This document shows, piece after piece, positions 1 to 10,820 of a DNA stretch of 64,000 nt. The notes beneath the pieces are model-generated. The model was not told the origin of the DNA. It did not search any database and saw only the letters and a list, made by a program, of their open reading frames with translations. The translations under genes and the position numbers were made by a program. The stretch's first letter is position 1. Each line of letters starts with the position of its first letter. The DNA lies in assembly GCA_006503535.1 (NCBI GenBank), contig QYRS01000012.1, forward strand, positions 372,001-436,000. The letters are read 5' to 3'. This DNA is from Arthrinium phaeospermum. Taxonomy: Eukaryota > Ascomycota > Sordariomycetes > Amphisphaeriales > Apiosporaceae.

Positions 1-974
1 TGTGAAGGCCACGCGGGGCAGTTTGGCGCATCGTCGTCGGCCATGCTGGTCACAAGTGATGAGCTGATATCTGAGTAGCAGGAAACCTGATCACGGCAGT
101 TGCAGTAGAGTTGTGTGGAAGAAGAATGGTGGGATTCTCTCACTGAGATGGATGCGTGTGTTTGGTTTGGTGGGTTGTAGAGGAGTTGGTTGGTGTTGGA
201 AAGAAGGGAGGGAGGGACCCGAAAGTGAGCACGGTTCAAGCTTGAATACAAGCTATAAGAGAAATCTACAGGTGGGCACTATTCAATGTTGGTTCAATGG
301 CTTAGAAACCAAGAAAACCCAAGCTTCCCTTTTCGGTAACTACCTGAGTGCAAGCCTTAGAGCTTCTTGTATTGAGCTGGGCGACGGTGGTCTGACCATC
401 CTGGCTGAGGGCCATGGCGGCGGTGATCTGGGGTACAGGCTGTGTCGTCTGTCACGTCAGTCATCGGTACGGCCGTACGAGATAGAGATACCCTTGCATG
501 ATACCCGGTTGATATCAGTTGTCAGTGTGTGGGTGAGCGGTCAGAATACTTGTGCACGTAATCATGTCACTTGTCACCTAATTACACACACCTGTTACAG
601 GCTACTAAGCTCTCATAGGATGATTTATCTATACTACTAGTGCTCATTTTAGCTACAGGCATGTGGCCAAGATGGAGATTAGGATGTAAAGCTAGCAACG
701 AGAAAAGCCCATACCTCTTTTAACTACAGTGATTTATCATCCATTTGCATAACTTCCATCAAGAATGTCAAATTGGCTCCTCCAACATATCATTGTCGAT
801 GCGGATTTGTCACCGCCGGCAGCAAAATCATAAATGCGCACATTGATCACATAGGGTAAATTTCGATCGCAGCATGCCTAATTTCCATTCCAGTGGCAAA
901 AAGTAAATGCGTAAGTGCCGAATTTGATTGAGTTGTATATATGTAGCAGAGGGGGAAAAGACAAAAAAGAAAAC
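1..974. other. Gene-free left edge
   Basis: No reading frame here has family resemblance or plausible splicing; the longest frame (113-640, plus) begins at TTG and its translation looks like random sequence. I see no promoter or repeat that I can support. It may be flanking sequence of a gene beyond the left edge. Confidence 0.5.
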
Positions 975-1072
975 TGCTCAGTATGAGGCTTGAACTCATG
1001 GCCTTCGCATTACTTAAGTATTCTGGTGAGAGAATATTAGTACGACGCTCTAACCAACTGAGCTAACCGAGC
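975..1072 (-). tRNA. tRNA-Ile (anticodon AAU) with a 24-nt intron
   Basis: Read on the minus strand, the ends form a seven-pair acceptor stem (GCTCGGT with ACTGAGC, one G-T pair) followed by discriminator A. The D arm GCTC...GAGC encloses AGTTGGTTA, and the T arm carries the loop TTCAAGC between GCCATGAG and CTCATAC. The anticodon stem TCGTA pairs with TGCGA (one wobble) around the loop CTAATAA, so the anticodon is AAT, the normal eukaryotic isoleucine anticodon (read as IAU). The intron occupies 1011-1034, directly after position 37, the canonical place for nuclear tRNA introns removed by the Sen endonuclease. It is transcribed by RNA polymerase III from the internal A and B boxes. The CCA end is not encoded. 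Confidence 0.92.
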
Positions 1073-1701
1073 TATTGATCCGATCGCTGAGACGATTGGT
1101 CGGTGGTTGGTTGTTGAAGATTCTCCCGTTACTGAAATACATATGGGTGGAAGAGAAGCTGTCTGTAAAGATTTGCATCTCGGTGGGTAACGATTGGTGC
1201 ATCGTGACATCCCAGTTCGTGATTGGCCAGGACAGAAACCTTGTCTAAGGCATATCCCTGCTTCTGCGAGTTCAGATCAAGTACCGGCATCGTACTCTTG
1301 GCGATTGATTGCTGTGCATTCCCGCATACGACAATTGGCGTCGACTTCCAGCTACCCGGCAAATGCGGCTTACATATGCCGGTACCCAGATCTGAACGTC
1401 GACTCTGTGCTCAGGACTTACCAAGTCCCAGTTGTCCGAAATGTGCGAATCCGGGTTCCACTTTATTTTGTTAACTCCATTTCCAGAGATGGCAGCTATG
1501 TGTATATCATTGGGATGCTGGCGAAAGATTCTGGTATAAAGTAGATCTTCTTGCTGTCGTCGGCTTTGTGAATATGTCCCAGCTTCTCGTGTCTCCTGAG
1601 TCCGGAGTCCTGGCTATCCACCCTTGGCATAACTCTACCAAGTTTCCTCCTTCAATCAACCGACCTCTCGCTCCCTCAGTATATCCGGCAAGCTCGCAGC
1701 G
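1073..1701. other. Upstream region of the MFS transporter gene
   Basis: This 629-bp stretch separates the tRNA from the transporter start. Frames on both strands are short and patternless. It presumably holds the transporter promoter and the 5' flank of the tRNA; no specific site is convincing by eye. Confidence 0.4.
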
Positions 1702-3768
1702 ATGCCGTCCCAGAAAATCGAAAATGGCCATCCAGCTCCTTCCGGGGTCTCAGCGAGCCTGGAGAAGCAAGACCGTCAAGATGAGCTGGATAATGCCCAA
1801 ATTGTTGAGGTCACCTACCCGCCCCTTTTCAGACGGACCATCATCGTCCTTAGTCTCATGTTGGCAACGTTCTTGGTGAGTATAAGATCAAGTCCGGTGT
1901 ACTGTTGACTCCTTTTAGCGAGAAGACTAACCAAAGCCCCCGCTCTGACAGATCGCCTTGGACATGAGTATCATTGGTACCGCGATTCCCATGATCACGA
2001 CCGAGTTCAACAGCATGGCCGACGCTGGTTGGTACGGCAGGTATGTAGGACTGCAGTCATATACTGGTACTTAGTCAGGAGGTTGAAGATATATTTACGC
2101 AGTACTGACCCTTCCCCCCTTCCCACACTAGTGCATTCTTCCTCACGCTGGCCGCCTTCATCTCCGCCTGGGGCAAAGCCTACAAGTTCTTCTCGCTGCG
2201 CGCCGTCTACGTCGCGGCCGTCTTCCTCTTCGAAGTCGGCAGCCTGCTCTGCGCCCTCGCCCCGAGCAGCATCGCGCTGATATGCGGCCGCGCCATCCAG
2301 GGCCTCGGCGGCGCGGGCATCGCGGGCGGCGGCTACACCATCACGGCGTTCGTGTGCCCGCCGAGCGTGCAGCCCGTGGTCATTGGGTTAATGGGGTCGG
2401 TCTTTACGGTTGCCAGCATTGCCGGCCCCTTGCTCGGGGGCGTCTTTACTTCCGATGTTACTTGGTATGTGTCTACTTACTCAATGCCCCCTTTCCGGCA
2501 ATTTGACGACTAATCTCGAGAGGGGGCGGATAGGCGGTGGTGCTTTTACATCAACCTCCTCATTGGTGCTGTCACGATTGTCGCCATGCTTATCTGGTTC
2601 AGAACGCCAGCGGCCGCCAAGGCGAGCCATGACACGCCTTGGAGAGAGGTCCTACTAAGCTTCGACCCCGTCGGGTCGGTCCTGGTGTTTGCCGGCGTTC
2701 TCTGCTTCTTCCTTGCCGTCCAATGGGGAGGCGTCGCGCACGAATGGAACTCCGCCACCGAGATCGGGTTGCTGGTCGGATGTATCGTCATCTTGGCCCT
2801 CTTCGCCATCAACGAATGGTACCAGGGAGACCGCGCTCTCATTGTCTACCGCCTCCTGCGTACGAGGTCGATCGGAGCAACCGCTGGGTTCATATTCTTG
2901 TAGGTGAACACTCTTCCCCTGAGTTGGCCTTTTCTCCCTAGTCTTCTCGAACTCTGGTTTGATGATCCAGATTGTTGACATCCCACGGCGTGCTTAGTCT
3001 CAACGCCGGCAACATTGCCCTCCAGTACCAACTCCCCATCTACTTCCAGGCCATCCAGGGTGATTCACCCGTCCAATCGGGAATCAAAATGATCCCCTCC
3101 ATCCTGGCCACCGCTCTCGCGACCGCCGTTGGCTCCGGCCTGGCCGGCAAGGTCCAGGTCTTCCAGCCCTTCCTCGTCGCATCTGGGATCATCTCGACCA
3201 TCGGCTGCGGCCTCATCTTCACGTTCGGCCTCCGCGAGAGTTTGGGTGCCATCATCGGCTACCAAATCCTGTATGGCGTGGGCACGGGGCTGGGGGTCCA
3301 GCTTCCCAACCTCGTGGCGACTATCACGAGCGCACCCGAGGATGTGTCGACTGCCGTCTCTACTGTTTCATGTAAGTCTCAACTACTACAACGATTTCTC
3401 TTTTAAATCGTCCGGCGCTCACAGTAACGTGCATAGTCTTCATGCTCCTGGCCGGAGGCTGGGGCGTGGCCGTGACCGACGCCGTGCTGAACAACATGCT
3501 CCTACAGAGGGTCCCCCACTACGTGCCCGCCCTGGACGGCCACGCGGTGCTGGCGGTGGGCGCAGCCGGCATCAAAGACGCCTTCTCGGGCCAGGTCCTG
3601 GAGGGGGTGCGTCTGGCCTACCTCGACGGCCTTCACGCCGGCTGGGCTCTGGGCACCGCCGCCTTCGGCATGACCTGTCTCTGGGCTCTGCTTCCCAAGT
3701 GGCCCGGCCGGTTGGTAGCTCCTCCCGGGGCCCGGGGCTCGAAGCATACGGCAGGAGCCATTGCATAG
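1702..3768 (+). CDS. MFS drug/metabolite efflux transporter (DHA2, 14-helix type)
   Basis: Spliced product of 564 aa from six exons: 1702-1875, 1952-2040, 2132-2464, 2534-2899, 2971-3371, 3437-3768; all junctions are GT-AG and keep frame. The first helix carries [17 protein letters not shown] (about residues 62-78), the fungal DHA2 version of the family signature, followed by a motif-A-like loop [10 protein letters not shown] and the helix-5 antiporter-like motif [29 protein letters not shown] segment and the C-terminal half are also typical. Such proton antiporters sit in the plasma or vacuolar membrane and export toxic compounds or specialised metabolites. Length fits the family (about 550-600 aa). 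The charged N-terminus (about 45 aa) is cytosolic. The substrate cannot be told; neighbouring oxygenases and a Zn2Cys6 regulator suggest metabolite export, which is inference. Confidence 0.93.
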
Positions 3769-5127
3769 ACCTTATGGATGTTTTCTTGTTTCCCTCGATT
3801 CCCAGCAAGCCTCCCTGGAGAGAACACAGGACTCACAGAGAGCAGGTCACCCTTGAGACAGACAAGAAAAAAAGGAGTTCCCCCAGAGATACTCCGGAGG
3901 GAAAGCAACCCAGGCTGCCAGATGGCTACTTGTATACAAAATTCAACAAGATACAGGCAACGATGTCGGGGCTGCTCTTTACACAGTTAGGAGATACACT
4001 TATTGAATATCTTAGCCGTAAAACAGAAAGCAATTCTGTAGAATACCATTCTTTACACATTCTCACTTTGTGCCTTATCATTGTACGCGGCCAGAACCCA
4101 CGATATCACCTCTTCAAGCCTGCCAGCCACCATGAAGCCTGCGTCCACCGCGATAAGGGTCCAGCGTTGGCTCGCCTGGGCGACCCACTCCGATATTCAC
4201 CCGACCCGGGAGGCCTCTCTCTCACTCACCCTGGCCGACCGACCGGCTCATCCACGCAAAGTTGGTCGACGAGTTTGTTGGCCGGCCTGGGGAGGGAAGG
4301 GTTGGCAGGCACACACCGAAATGCGGCCTCGAAGCCCTATCCCGAATACTACTTACTCCCTGCCGACAAGTGGAGCAGACTGCCAGTCCAATCGCACCGA
4401 GACCCACTGCGGAAATATTGTTGGCATAGCCACGCGGCACTCAATGCCGCTGACGGGCACATGCTCGAAAGAGTGCCGTCGTGCCAGTAGAACGGGGAGA
4501 CGGGTAGGTCCTGTCATATGTCAATAGTATTTTCGCACGAGACTGGCTGCTACGCCATGCTGAAGTGTCTAGAACGGTCCGAGAACCGACAAGTGTGACG
4601 GAACTTGCCGTCGTTATGAATCAGTACGAAAAAAGTCTGAATTGCTGATATTTATAGCGCAAAAACAGAACAGTATAATGGGTTCCCCTGTCAGTATCCA
4701 ACACTGCATTGTGATGTCTCAAAGGTTCATCCCTCGACCCAAGAAACATTTCCTCGCGCACCGTCTTGAGTCTACAGAACATGCAGCTTGGGCATGGATT
4801 CTTGGCCGATACCCACCGTCACTCAGCCTCAAATAGTCTATCGCGGTGCGGCTAGCCGGGTAAGGCGGCATGGCATCTCGGGACCCGCAACATCCGCAAC
4901 CCTGGATTTGACTTATACTTATATTTCGAGCATTGCGTGCAACCCTGGATTGGACTTATACTTATATTTCGAGCATCGCGTGAGATTCATGACAGCCAAT
5001 TCGGAATCCATAATCGCATCGCCATTCATTAGTTTGCTTCAGTCTAATTCAAAACCATACACGCCCCCTTTCCCCTGACTCTCCCCCGACTCCCCCAACC
5101 TCTCTGTCTCGCATACCACCACACAAA
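3769..5127. other. Intergenic region between MFS transporter and phospholipase C
   Basis: About 1.36 kb without a supportable gene. A 453-aa frame across it (3129-4490) runs out of the transporter's wrong frame and has no family character. The right end contains a 43-bp tandem duplication (4898-4983) and the 5' leader of the phospholipase gene. Confidence 0.5.
4898..4983. repeat. 43-bp tandem duplication upstream of the PLC gene
   Basis: Two head-to-tail copies (4898-4940 and 4941-4983) begin with AACCCTGGATT and run through TTATACTTATATTTCGAGCA. They differ at only about three positions, so the duplication is recent or conserved. It lies 145 bp before the PLC start codon, in the promoter or 5' untranslated region. 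Confidence 0.9.
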
Positions 5128-6960
5128 ATGGTGGCAGCTTGGAACCCTCCCCAGTTCGACGCGCCCATCCTGGCCGGCCTCCAGACCGTCTTCGACCGGC
5201 ACGCCGGCCCGGACCGGCGGTGGAGCCCCGAGCAAGTCGACGCCTTCTTCCACCACGTCCAGGCCGACAACCCCCCGCGCCAGTCGGACGGGGGCCTCGA
5301 CTTCGACGGCTTCGTGCACTACATGACGTCGCCGGCGGCCGAGGCCCTGCGCCCGGTCCCGGCGGCCCAGCAGGACCTGTCCTGGCCGCTCAACAGCTAC
5401 TTTGTGAGCAGCAGCCACAACACCTACCTCGAGGGCAACCAGCTCACCAGCGACTCCACCACGGACGCCTACAAGAAGGTCCTGCTGGGCGGCTGCCGCT
5501 GCATCGAGATCGACGTCTGGGACGGCACCGAGCGCTTCACCGACGCCCTCGACGACGGCGACAACGTGGAGGAGGGAGCCTTGGGCGAAGACGGCGCCGA
5601 GCGCGAGGCTGCGGGCGAGAAGGTGGGCTTCCGGCTGCGGACCCTGATGAAGGTCAGCGGCTGGGTGGCGGACAACCTCCTGAACGAGAAGGGCAAGCGG
5701 GACATGGCCGAGATCAACAACAACTGGAGCAAGATGGCCGTGGCCGAGCCCCGCGTGCTCCACGGCAACACCCTCACCAAGGAAATCACGTTCCGCGCCG
5801 TTTGCGAGACGGTCAAGGAATATGCCTTCCAGACCAGCGACCTGCCCATTGTCGTCAGTCTCGAGGTCCACTGCTCGCCGGAGCAGCAGGAGATGATGGT
5901 CCAGATTATGGAGGAGGTCTGGAACGGGCATCTGCTGCCGCCGGTGGAGCTCGAGGAGATGGACAGGTTGGCGCCCGCGCCCGCCGACCTGCGCAACAAG
6001 ATCCTGGTCAAGGTCAAGTACGTGCCGCCCAAACAGAAGCGCGGCGGCGAGGACGTGACGGAAGACGTCGAAGAGGGCATCGAGGGTTTCGAAGCCCAAG
6101 AGGGCGCGCCCGCCAAGCAGGCCAAGCCGCCCAAGATCATCGAGATGCTCAGCCGGCTGGGCATCTTCACGCGCGGTGTCTCCTTCAAGGCCATGGAGCA
6201 GGCCGAGGCCGAGATGCCGCACCACATCTTCTCGCTGTCCGAGGGCATGGTGGACAACACCCACCAGCAGAACACGGACAAGTTCTTCAAGCACAACAAG
6301 AGCTACCTGATGCGCAGCTACCCGGCCGGCACCCGCGTCGACTCGTCCAACTTCGACCCGGCGGGCCACTGGCGCAAGGGCATCCAGTTCGCCGCCCTCA
6401 ACTGGCAGACCTGGGACAAGGGCCGCATGATGAACGACGCCATGTTCGAGGGGAGCCTGGGCTACGTGCTCAAGCCCGACGGGTACCGCGGCCTCAAGCC
6501 GGGCATGGAGTCCGTACCCGAGCCCTGGGTCCCGAACCGGACCCTGCAGCACTTCGCCGTCCACGTCCTCGCCGTGCAGAACCTGCCGCTGCCCGCCGAC
6601 GTGCGCTCCAGCGACCAGCTGCACCCCTACCTCACCATGGAACTGTCCGTCGAGCCCCACCCACTCGATGCCAGCAAGCGGGAGCCGTACAAGGCGCAGA
6701 CCAAGACGGAGCAGGGCCTCAACCCAGACTTCGCGCAGCAGGCCTTCACCTTCACCGACATCGACGGCGTGACACCCGAGCTGTCTTTTGTCGTGTTCCG
6801 AGTCTGGGACAGCCGGCCGGGCATCGATCCCGTCATAGCAGGTGCGTGCCTTCGACTGGATCGGATGAAGAGCGGATACCGCTTCATCCGATTCAAGGAT
6901 GGCCAGGGCATGGCCACTGAAACCCTTATGCTGGTCAAGATTGAGAATAGGATGGTATGA
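5128..6960 (+). CDS. Phosphoinositide-specific phospholipase C (PLC-delta-like)
   Basis: Single-exon protein of 610 aa. It would hydrolyse phosphatidylinositol 4,5-bisphosphate to IP3 and diacylglycerol at the plasma membrane, with Ca2+. Order: a short EF-hand-like N-terminus (about 10-75), the X domain (about 86-300) with SSSHNTYL (H97), CRCIEIDVWDG (E127, D129), HGNTLTKEITF (H212) and SLEVHCS (E246), matching the catalytic histidines and calcium ligands of animal PLC-delta; the Y domain (about 336-455) with RSYPAGTRVDSSNF; and a C-terminal C2 domain (about 474-600). There is no PH domain, as is common in fungal forms. Between D129 and H212 lie about 80 residues, far more than in animal enzymes, including an acidic stretch and a helical KR-rich part. 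ATG at 5128 follows ACACAAA and precedes all conserved sequence. Confidence 0.96.
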   Translation: MVAAWNPPQFDAPILAGLQTVFDRHAGPDRRWSPEQVDAFFHHVQADNPPRQSDGGLDFDGFVHYMTSPAAEALRPVPAAQQDLSWPLNSYFVSSSHNTYLEGNQLTSDSTTDAYKKVLLGGCRCIEIDVWDGTERFTDALDDGDNVEEGALGEDGAEREAAGEKVGFRLRTLMKVSGWVADNLLNEKGKRDMAEINNNWSKMAVAEPRVLHGNTLTKEITFRAVCETVKEYAFQTSDLPIVVSLEVHCSPEQQEMMVQIMEEVWNGHLLPPVELEEMDRLAPAPADLRNKILVKVKYVPPKQKRGGEDVTEDVEEGIEGFEAQEGAPAKQAKPPKIIEMLSRLGIFTRGVSFKAMEQAEAEMPHHIFSLSEGMVDNTHQQNTDKFFKHNKSYLMRSYPAGTRVDSSNFDPAGHWRKGIQFAALNWQTWDKGRMMNDAMFEGSLGYVLKPDGYRGLKPGMESVPEPWVPNRTLQHFAVHVLAVQNLPLPADVRSSDQLHPYLTMELSVEPHPLDASKREPYKAQTKTEQGLNPDFAQQAFTFTDIDGVTPELSFVVFRVWDSRPGIDPVIAGACLRLDRMKSGYRFIRFKDGQGMATETLMLVKIENRMV

Positions 6961-7114
6961 GATGCGTCTGATATATATCATAAGTACAAATGGCTGAGGT
7001 CTAAAACATCTAGAAACAATTAATATCCCAACGATGATGTTGAGCGCTGGGTGTTCTCTCAAGGGCTCCGAAATAAGTTGACTAGGGCGGCTTGATGGGT
7101 ATCTTTATATTTGG

Positions 7115-8227
7115 TCAACTCACCAACCCCCTGCCCCCGGTCAGGATTTGGACAATACTGTTGCCTCCACTACGATCTCCCCTAAGAACCTTGAACTTTG
7201 TCCGTATCCACTCGCCGCTCGTGATCGGTTCCTCTTGACCAGGCGCCGGCTGAGGGATCTTGGGGCTGTCCAGGGTTCGCAACACCGTGCCATCCTCGGG
7301 CCGCATCAGGTACGCGATGCTGTAGCGCTCGCTCATCGGGCGTCCCTCGACGGGGCCGACGCAGTGCAGAGCGCTCTTGAGAACCCCGTTGGTCAGGAGG
7401 GATAGGCAGTCGCCGATGTTCACGACGGCGTGCCCGGGACGCGGTGCCACATACTGCCACGGCAATGACGACGACTCTTGGCCCTGGTCTTTGTTTGAGA
7501 TGCCACGAGGCAACAACTTCAGGCCCGGCGTCCTGGAGAAGACGAAGGTCAGGCTGCCCATGTCCGTGTGCGGCACGTGGGGCTGGCAAGACGTATCGGT
7601 ATCGGCGTGGTACTTGAGCAGGCGCAGGATATCCGGCGAAGGGTGCGACAGCTCCTGGAATTCCTCAAGGCGCTGGCCCGCCGGCAACGCGAGGGAAGCC
7701 GACAGAGAGCGGAAGATCAGATGCGCAGCGGAGCAGAGCCCCCGAACCATTCCACGAAGCGGATCGAGGTTGCTGGCGATCAGAGGTGGGTATGAAAACG
7801 GGGCGTTGGAGAGTTGAAGAAGCCCGTCACGTGGAAGCTGGAAGAGTTCAGCGCTGTCCAATGCTGTTTGGCATGTTCTTCGGCATGCAAAGCTTACCAC
7901 CCAGGTCTCAAACCCATCGGTCTTGTCCGTAGTGACGAAGTTGCGGCCTTTGGGCTTGTATCCGTTGACCTTCAAGTCGGAGATCTTGTCCACGTCGAAC
8001 AGGCTTTTGACGTCATGTGCATAGTTGAACAGGCTCTCGGATACTTTGAAGACAGACTCCACGTCGTTGAGAAGTGCCGAATAGTTTGGGTGTGTGAGGT
8101 CCAGGTAGAAGAAGCCATCTTTGGTGCATGCTTGAAGCAGCAGATCCTGTTCCAAATCCGAGCCGGATTCAAGCTCAAATAATGATATGGTACGAAGACC
8201 GGCAACCTTCTCGCTAGGAATATCCAT
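7115..8227 (-). CDS. 2-oxoglutarate/Fe(II)-dependent dioxygenase (isopenicillin N synthase-like fold)
   Basis: Two exons, 8227-7898 and 7837-7115, giving 350 aa. The 60-nt intron (7838-7897, GTAAGC...TTCCAG, phase 0) has no stop, so the unspliced frame stays open; removing it turns a 20-residue foreign stretch into DGFETWVLPRDGLL, the form expected in this family. The N-terminal non-haem dioxygenase part (DGFFYLDLTHP) precedes the catalytic barrel with PHTDMGSLTF (H200, D202), H268 in KSALHCV, and R281/S283 in RYSIAYL binding 2-oxoglutarate. Such enzymes hydroxylate, desaturate or close rings on small molecules. The open frame extends nine codons further upstream to a GTG; the ATG at 8227 is chosen. 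Substrate unknown; it neighbours an FAD monooxygenase and a transporter. Confidence 0.92.
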   Translation of the reverse strand: MDIPSEKVAGLRTISLFELESGSDLEQDLLLQACTKDGFFYLDLTHPNYSALLNDVESVFKVSESLFNYAHDVKSLFDVDKISDLKVNGYKPKGRNFVTTDKTDGFETWVVSFACRRTCQTALDSAELFQLPRDGLLQLSNAPFSYPPLIASNLDPLRGMVRGLCSAAHLIFRSLSASLALPAGQRLEEFQELSHPSPDILRLLKYHADTDTSCQPHVPHTDMGSLTFVFSRTPGLKLLPRGISNKDQGQESSSLPWQYVAPRPGHAVVNIGDCLSLLTNGVLKSALHCVGPVEGRPMSERYSIAYLMRPEDGTVLRTLDSPKIPQPAPGQEEPITSGEWIRTKFKVLRGDRSGGNSIVQILTGGRGLVS

Positions 8228-9046
8228 CTCTGGAAGACCATAATCAAACACAGGAAGGCCAAAAGTGAATCAACGCAGTGGGAAATTGGTTTCTCCTGCA
8301 AAAAGCCAATGTGGCGCTAGTGAGCCCTATGGTGGCGGGCTGGAAAAGCAAAGAAACGTGAAAGCTTAACCAACCCAAAGGGCAATGCAAACGTCCAACT
8401 CCCTCCCTGAGACAGAAGCAAAGTAGCCAATGATCATAAGTTCAGCCAACCTGCGAGCGACTAGATGTTGGCAAACAGTTGGGACATGTGCAATTCAAGC
8501 ACCAATTATCAAGTTTCCTCAACTTTACTCAACTTCGTTTGAGCGACCGAGAAGGCTTGGTCACATTCAGATCAGGATTCTATGGATGTACGCCCGGAGC
8601 GAGACAAAGCATAGAATCCACTCACCCGTGAACGCCCCCCTTATCCTCAGGGAAGGGTATGAGAACATCAATAGCCACCACAAGTTCTACCTCAGTCTTG
8701 ACAACACACAACTGAAGCAAGTGCAGCTTCAAACGTATTCATTAGCGGCATATTTCACATGCTGCGAAAATATTGTCCAGATAGAGCCCTGCTTTGGACT
8801 TAAGCTGATCTGGTGTCGTCAGGCTGTATTTGGAATAGGGGGGTAGGATTTAAGCAAGGCTCATTTACAATGTACACGTTTTAGGCATACGAGTCCCATC
8901 CATTACCCTCTGTTTGGAAACTCGGCATGAAATGATGATCCTACCCGTCAATGATCTTCATTCAATGCTTCTGGATGTGTAAGGAGCGAACTACACCAGG
9001 GTCAAAAATTCCAATTCCTCTTCGCTATCCGGCCAAAGCTGACCTT
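8228..9046. other. Intergenic region
   Basis: About 820 bp between the dioxygenase start and the 3' end of the membrane-protein gene, both on the minus strand. It should contain the dioxygenase promoter. The 138-aa frame at 8430-8846 shows no family character. Confidence 0.45.
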
Positions 9047-10820
9047 TCACGTTTCCTGGCTCATTGACTTCGACTCCTGTTCCAAAAAGCCCACGTCGGC
9101 TTTTTGGTCTGCTTCTCCCACCAACCGCATCCTAACACAGCGCTTCCCCCCATCGAGTCTACTCTCGCGGAGGAGCCTTGAGCCGCGACTGTCACCGGCT
9201 AGAGAAGCAGAGATGACGCTCTCGAAATCCATCGGGTTGAAGTCGGGGGCTTCGCGCCAGAGCCGCGTCCGCAGGATCTCCGCGGTCACGAGCACGGTAA
9301 CGACGCCGTTGAGGATGAAGTTGGCCAGGACGTAGCCGCTCGTACCGATGCGGAATGCGGGGGCATCGAGGTCGGCCGTGACGTTGTAGGACTCCGCCAG
9401 GACCACAAGCTGGGCAGAGGAGAGCGCCTCCAGCAAGCTGTCGACCATGGACTCTAGCGTGAGAGCAACCCCAGACGGGGTTGAGTCGTTCCGGCTAGTA
9501 CGACCGCCCTGAACGTCCTGGAAGGTCGCGACATTGGTGAGGAATGTGTCGCAGAGGAGCGACTTCCACTGCGTGGCACCGAAGACCTGACCCATCATAT
9601 TCAATCTCCGGGTTGCGGCGCGGGCCAAAGGGACCCGGCCATCCCACCCCGCCAGTGTCTGGTTTGGCCGTACCTCAATCTTATGGGTTGTCACATTCAC
9701 TGCCACATCAAACACGGTCGTCTCGTAGAAGATCTGGCACTGGAGCTTGTCGAGAAACTCGTACGTACTGTCCGGCAAAGTGGCAAATGCGACGTAGTAG
9801 GTGCCCTGTTCGTCAGCGGGCTCGGACGTCGTGCCCATGACGCACGCCTCCCTGTCGTCCAGGGCCGTGACCGCGTAGACAGACGTGCCATGATTTGGGA
9901 AGGATCCATTAGCAGTATAGACATTGAGCGACCAGTTGGCGGGCTTGTCTCCGCGCTGCAGGTGGTACTGAGACGAGTAGTTGTACAGGCACTCGACGGT
10001 GGCGTGTACGCCTATCTCCGAATACCGATACGCCTTGGGTGTTGGCTGGAAGCCGTCTGCTATTCCGACCGAGCTGCCGACTCCAAAGCTGCGGGTCGTG
10101 TAGGTATACCCGGTCCTGTCCAGTTTCGGGTGAGACGTGATACCGCCTTCAGGGGTAATGGTGTTCCTCGCGTGGTCGATGATGACCCCTCCCTGCCTAA
10201 AGTGAGGCACAAACGTGAATTCACCTTGTGGTGTTATCCTAGTGTAGTTCGCGTCGTCGCCCCAGACATGCCGCAGTGACCAAGTCTCGTTGTAGCTGGG
10301 AACAGCGATGGTCGACACCAATGGTCGGGTCGTGGCAATGGGGGTAAAGGCACCAGACCACACAGCTGCGGGAACGCAGCTCAAGATGAAGAACCCGAGT
10401 GTTGCCATATGATGGGGCATAGTCAATGCCCAACCGATCCGCGGTACTGCCAGATTGTTGGCTAATCGTAGAGTCTCTAGCTTCAAGCCTGTCTTGGCTA
10501 GCCTTCTCCTCGTACTGAGATTGATTGCGATTGCTGGGCCACAAGTTGGTTAGCCTGTGCGATAGTGGCGAATCACTGGGAGTTTCAAAGCTTGAGTACT
10601 TACTGGTAGACATAACCACCAATGCGCCGATGATACTGGATGTGACTTGCACGATGATTGCAGTGGTCGACTGGTTCTCACTGAACCAAGACGCCCCATG
10701 AGCCGACCCCCTCCATTCGTATTCGTCCAGAGCAAGCAGGGTTACAGATGCCATATTGGTCAAGAAGAGCACCAATAAAGCCAAGCCCCGTTCCAACATT
10801 CCAGCCCGCGGGACTTCCAT
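9047..10820 (-). CDS. Unrecognised fungal membrane glycoprotein with four predicted helices
   Basis: Two exons, 10820-10604 and 10533-9047, join in frame (567 aa; intron 10534-10603, GTAAGT...CCCAG; other acceptors nearby meet a stop). Hydrophobic segments lie at about 12-31, 53-71, 116-136 and 472-492. Between the third and fourth is a soluble domain of about 335 residues with many N-X-S/T sites (for example NYT, NYSS, NWS, NGS, NVT, NQT, NDS) and several cysteines, so it probably faces the outside or ER lumen. After the last helix comes FNPMDFESVISASLAG and a charged tail. I do not recognise a named domain. The layout suggests a surface or endomembrane protein of a fungus-specific family. 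It sits between the dioxygenase and the transcription factor, all on the minus strand. Confidence 0.82.

Noticed and set aside
3129..4490. 453-aa plus frame over the end of the MFS gene
   Set aside because: Its first part overlaps transporter exons in a wrong frame and its rest has random composition.
5044..7062. 672-aa minus-strand frame opposite the phospholipase C gene
   Set aside because: It is the mirror of a GC-rich gene: codons rich in Leu, Val, Gly and Ala follow from the third-position bias of the plus strand, and no domain is visible. A 593-aa plus frame at 5139-6920 is likewise an Arg/Pro-rich shadow.
7854..7897. 44-nt intron (GTAAGC to GGACAG) in the dioxygenase
   Set aside because: Removing 44 nt shifts the frame and meets TGA at once; the 60-nt intron ending at TTCCAG keeps frame and family sequence.
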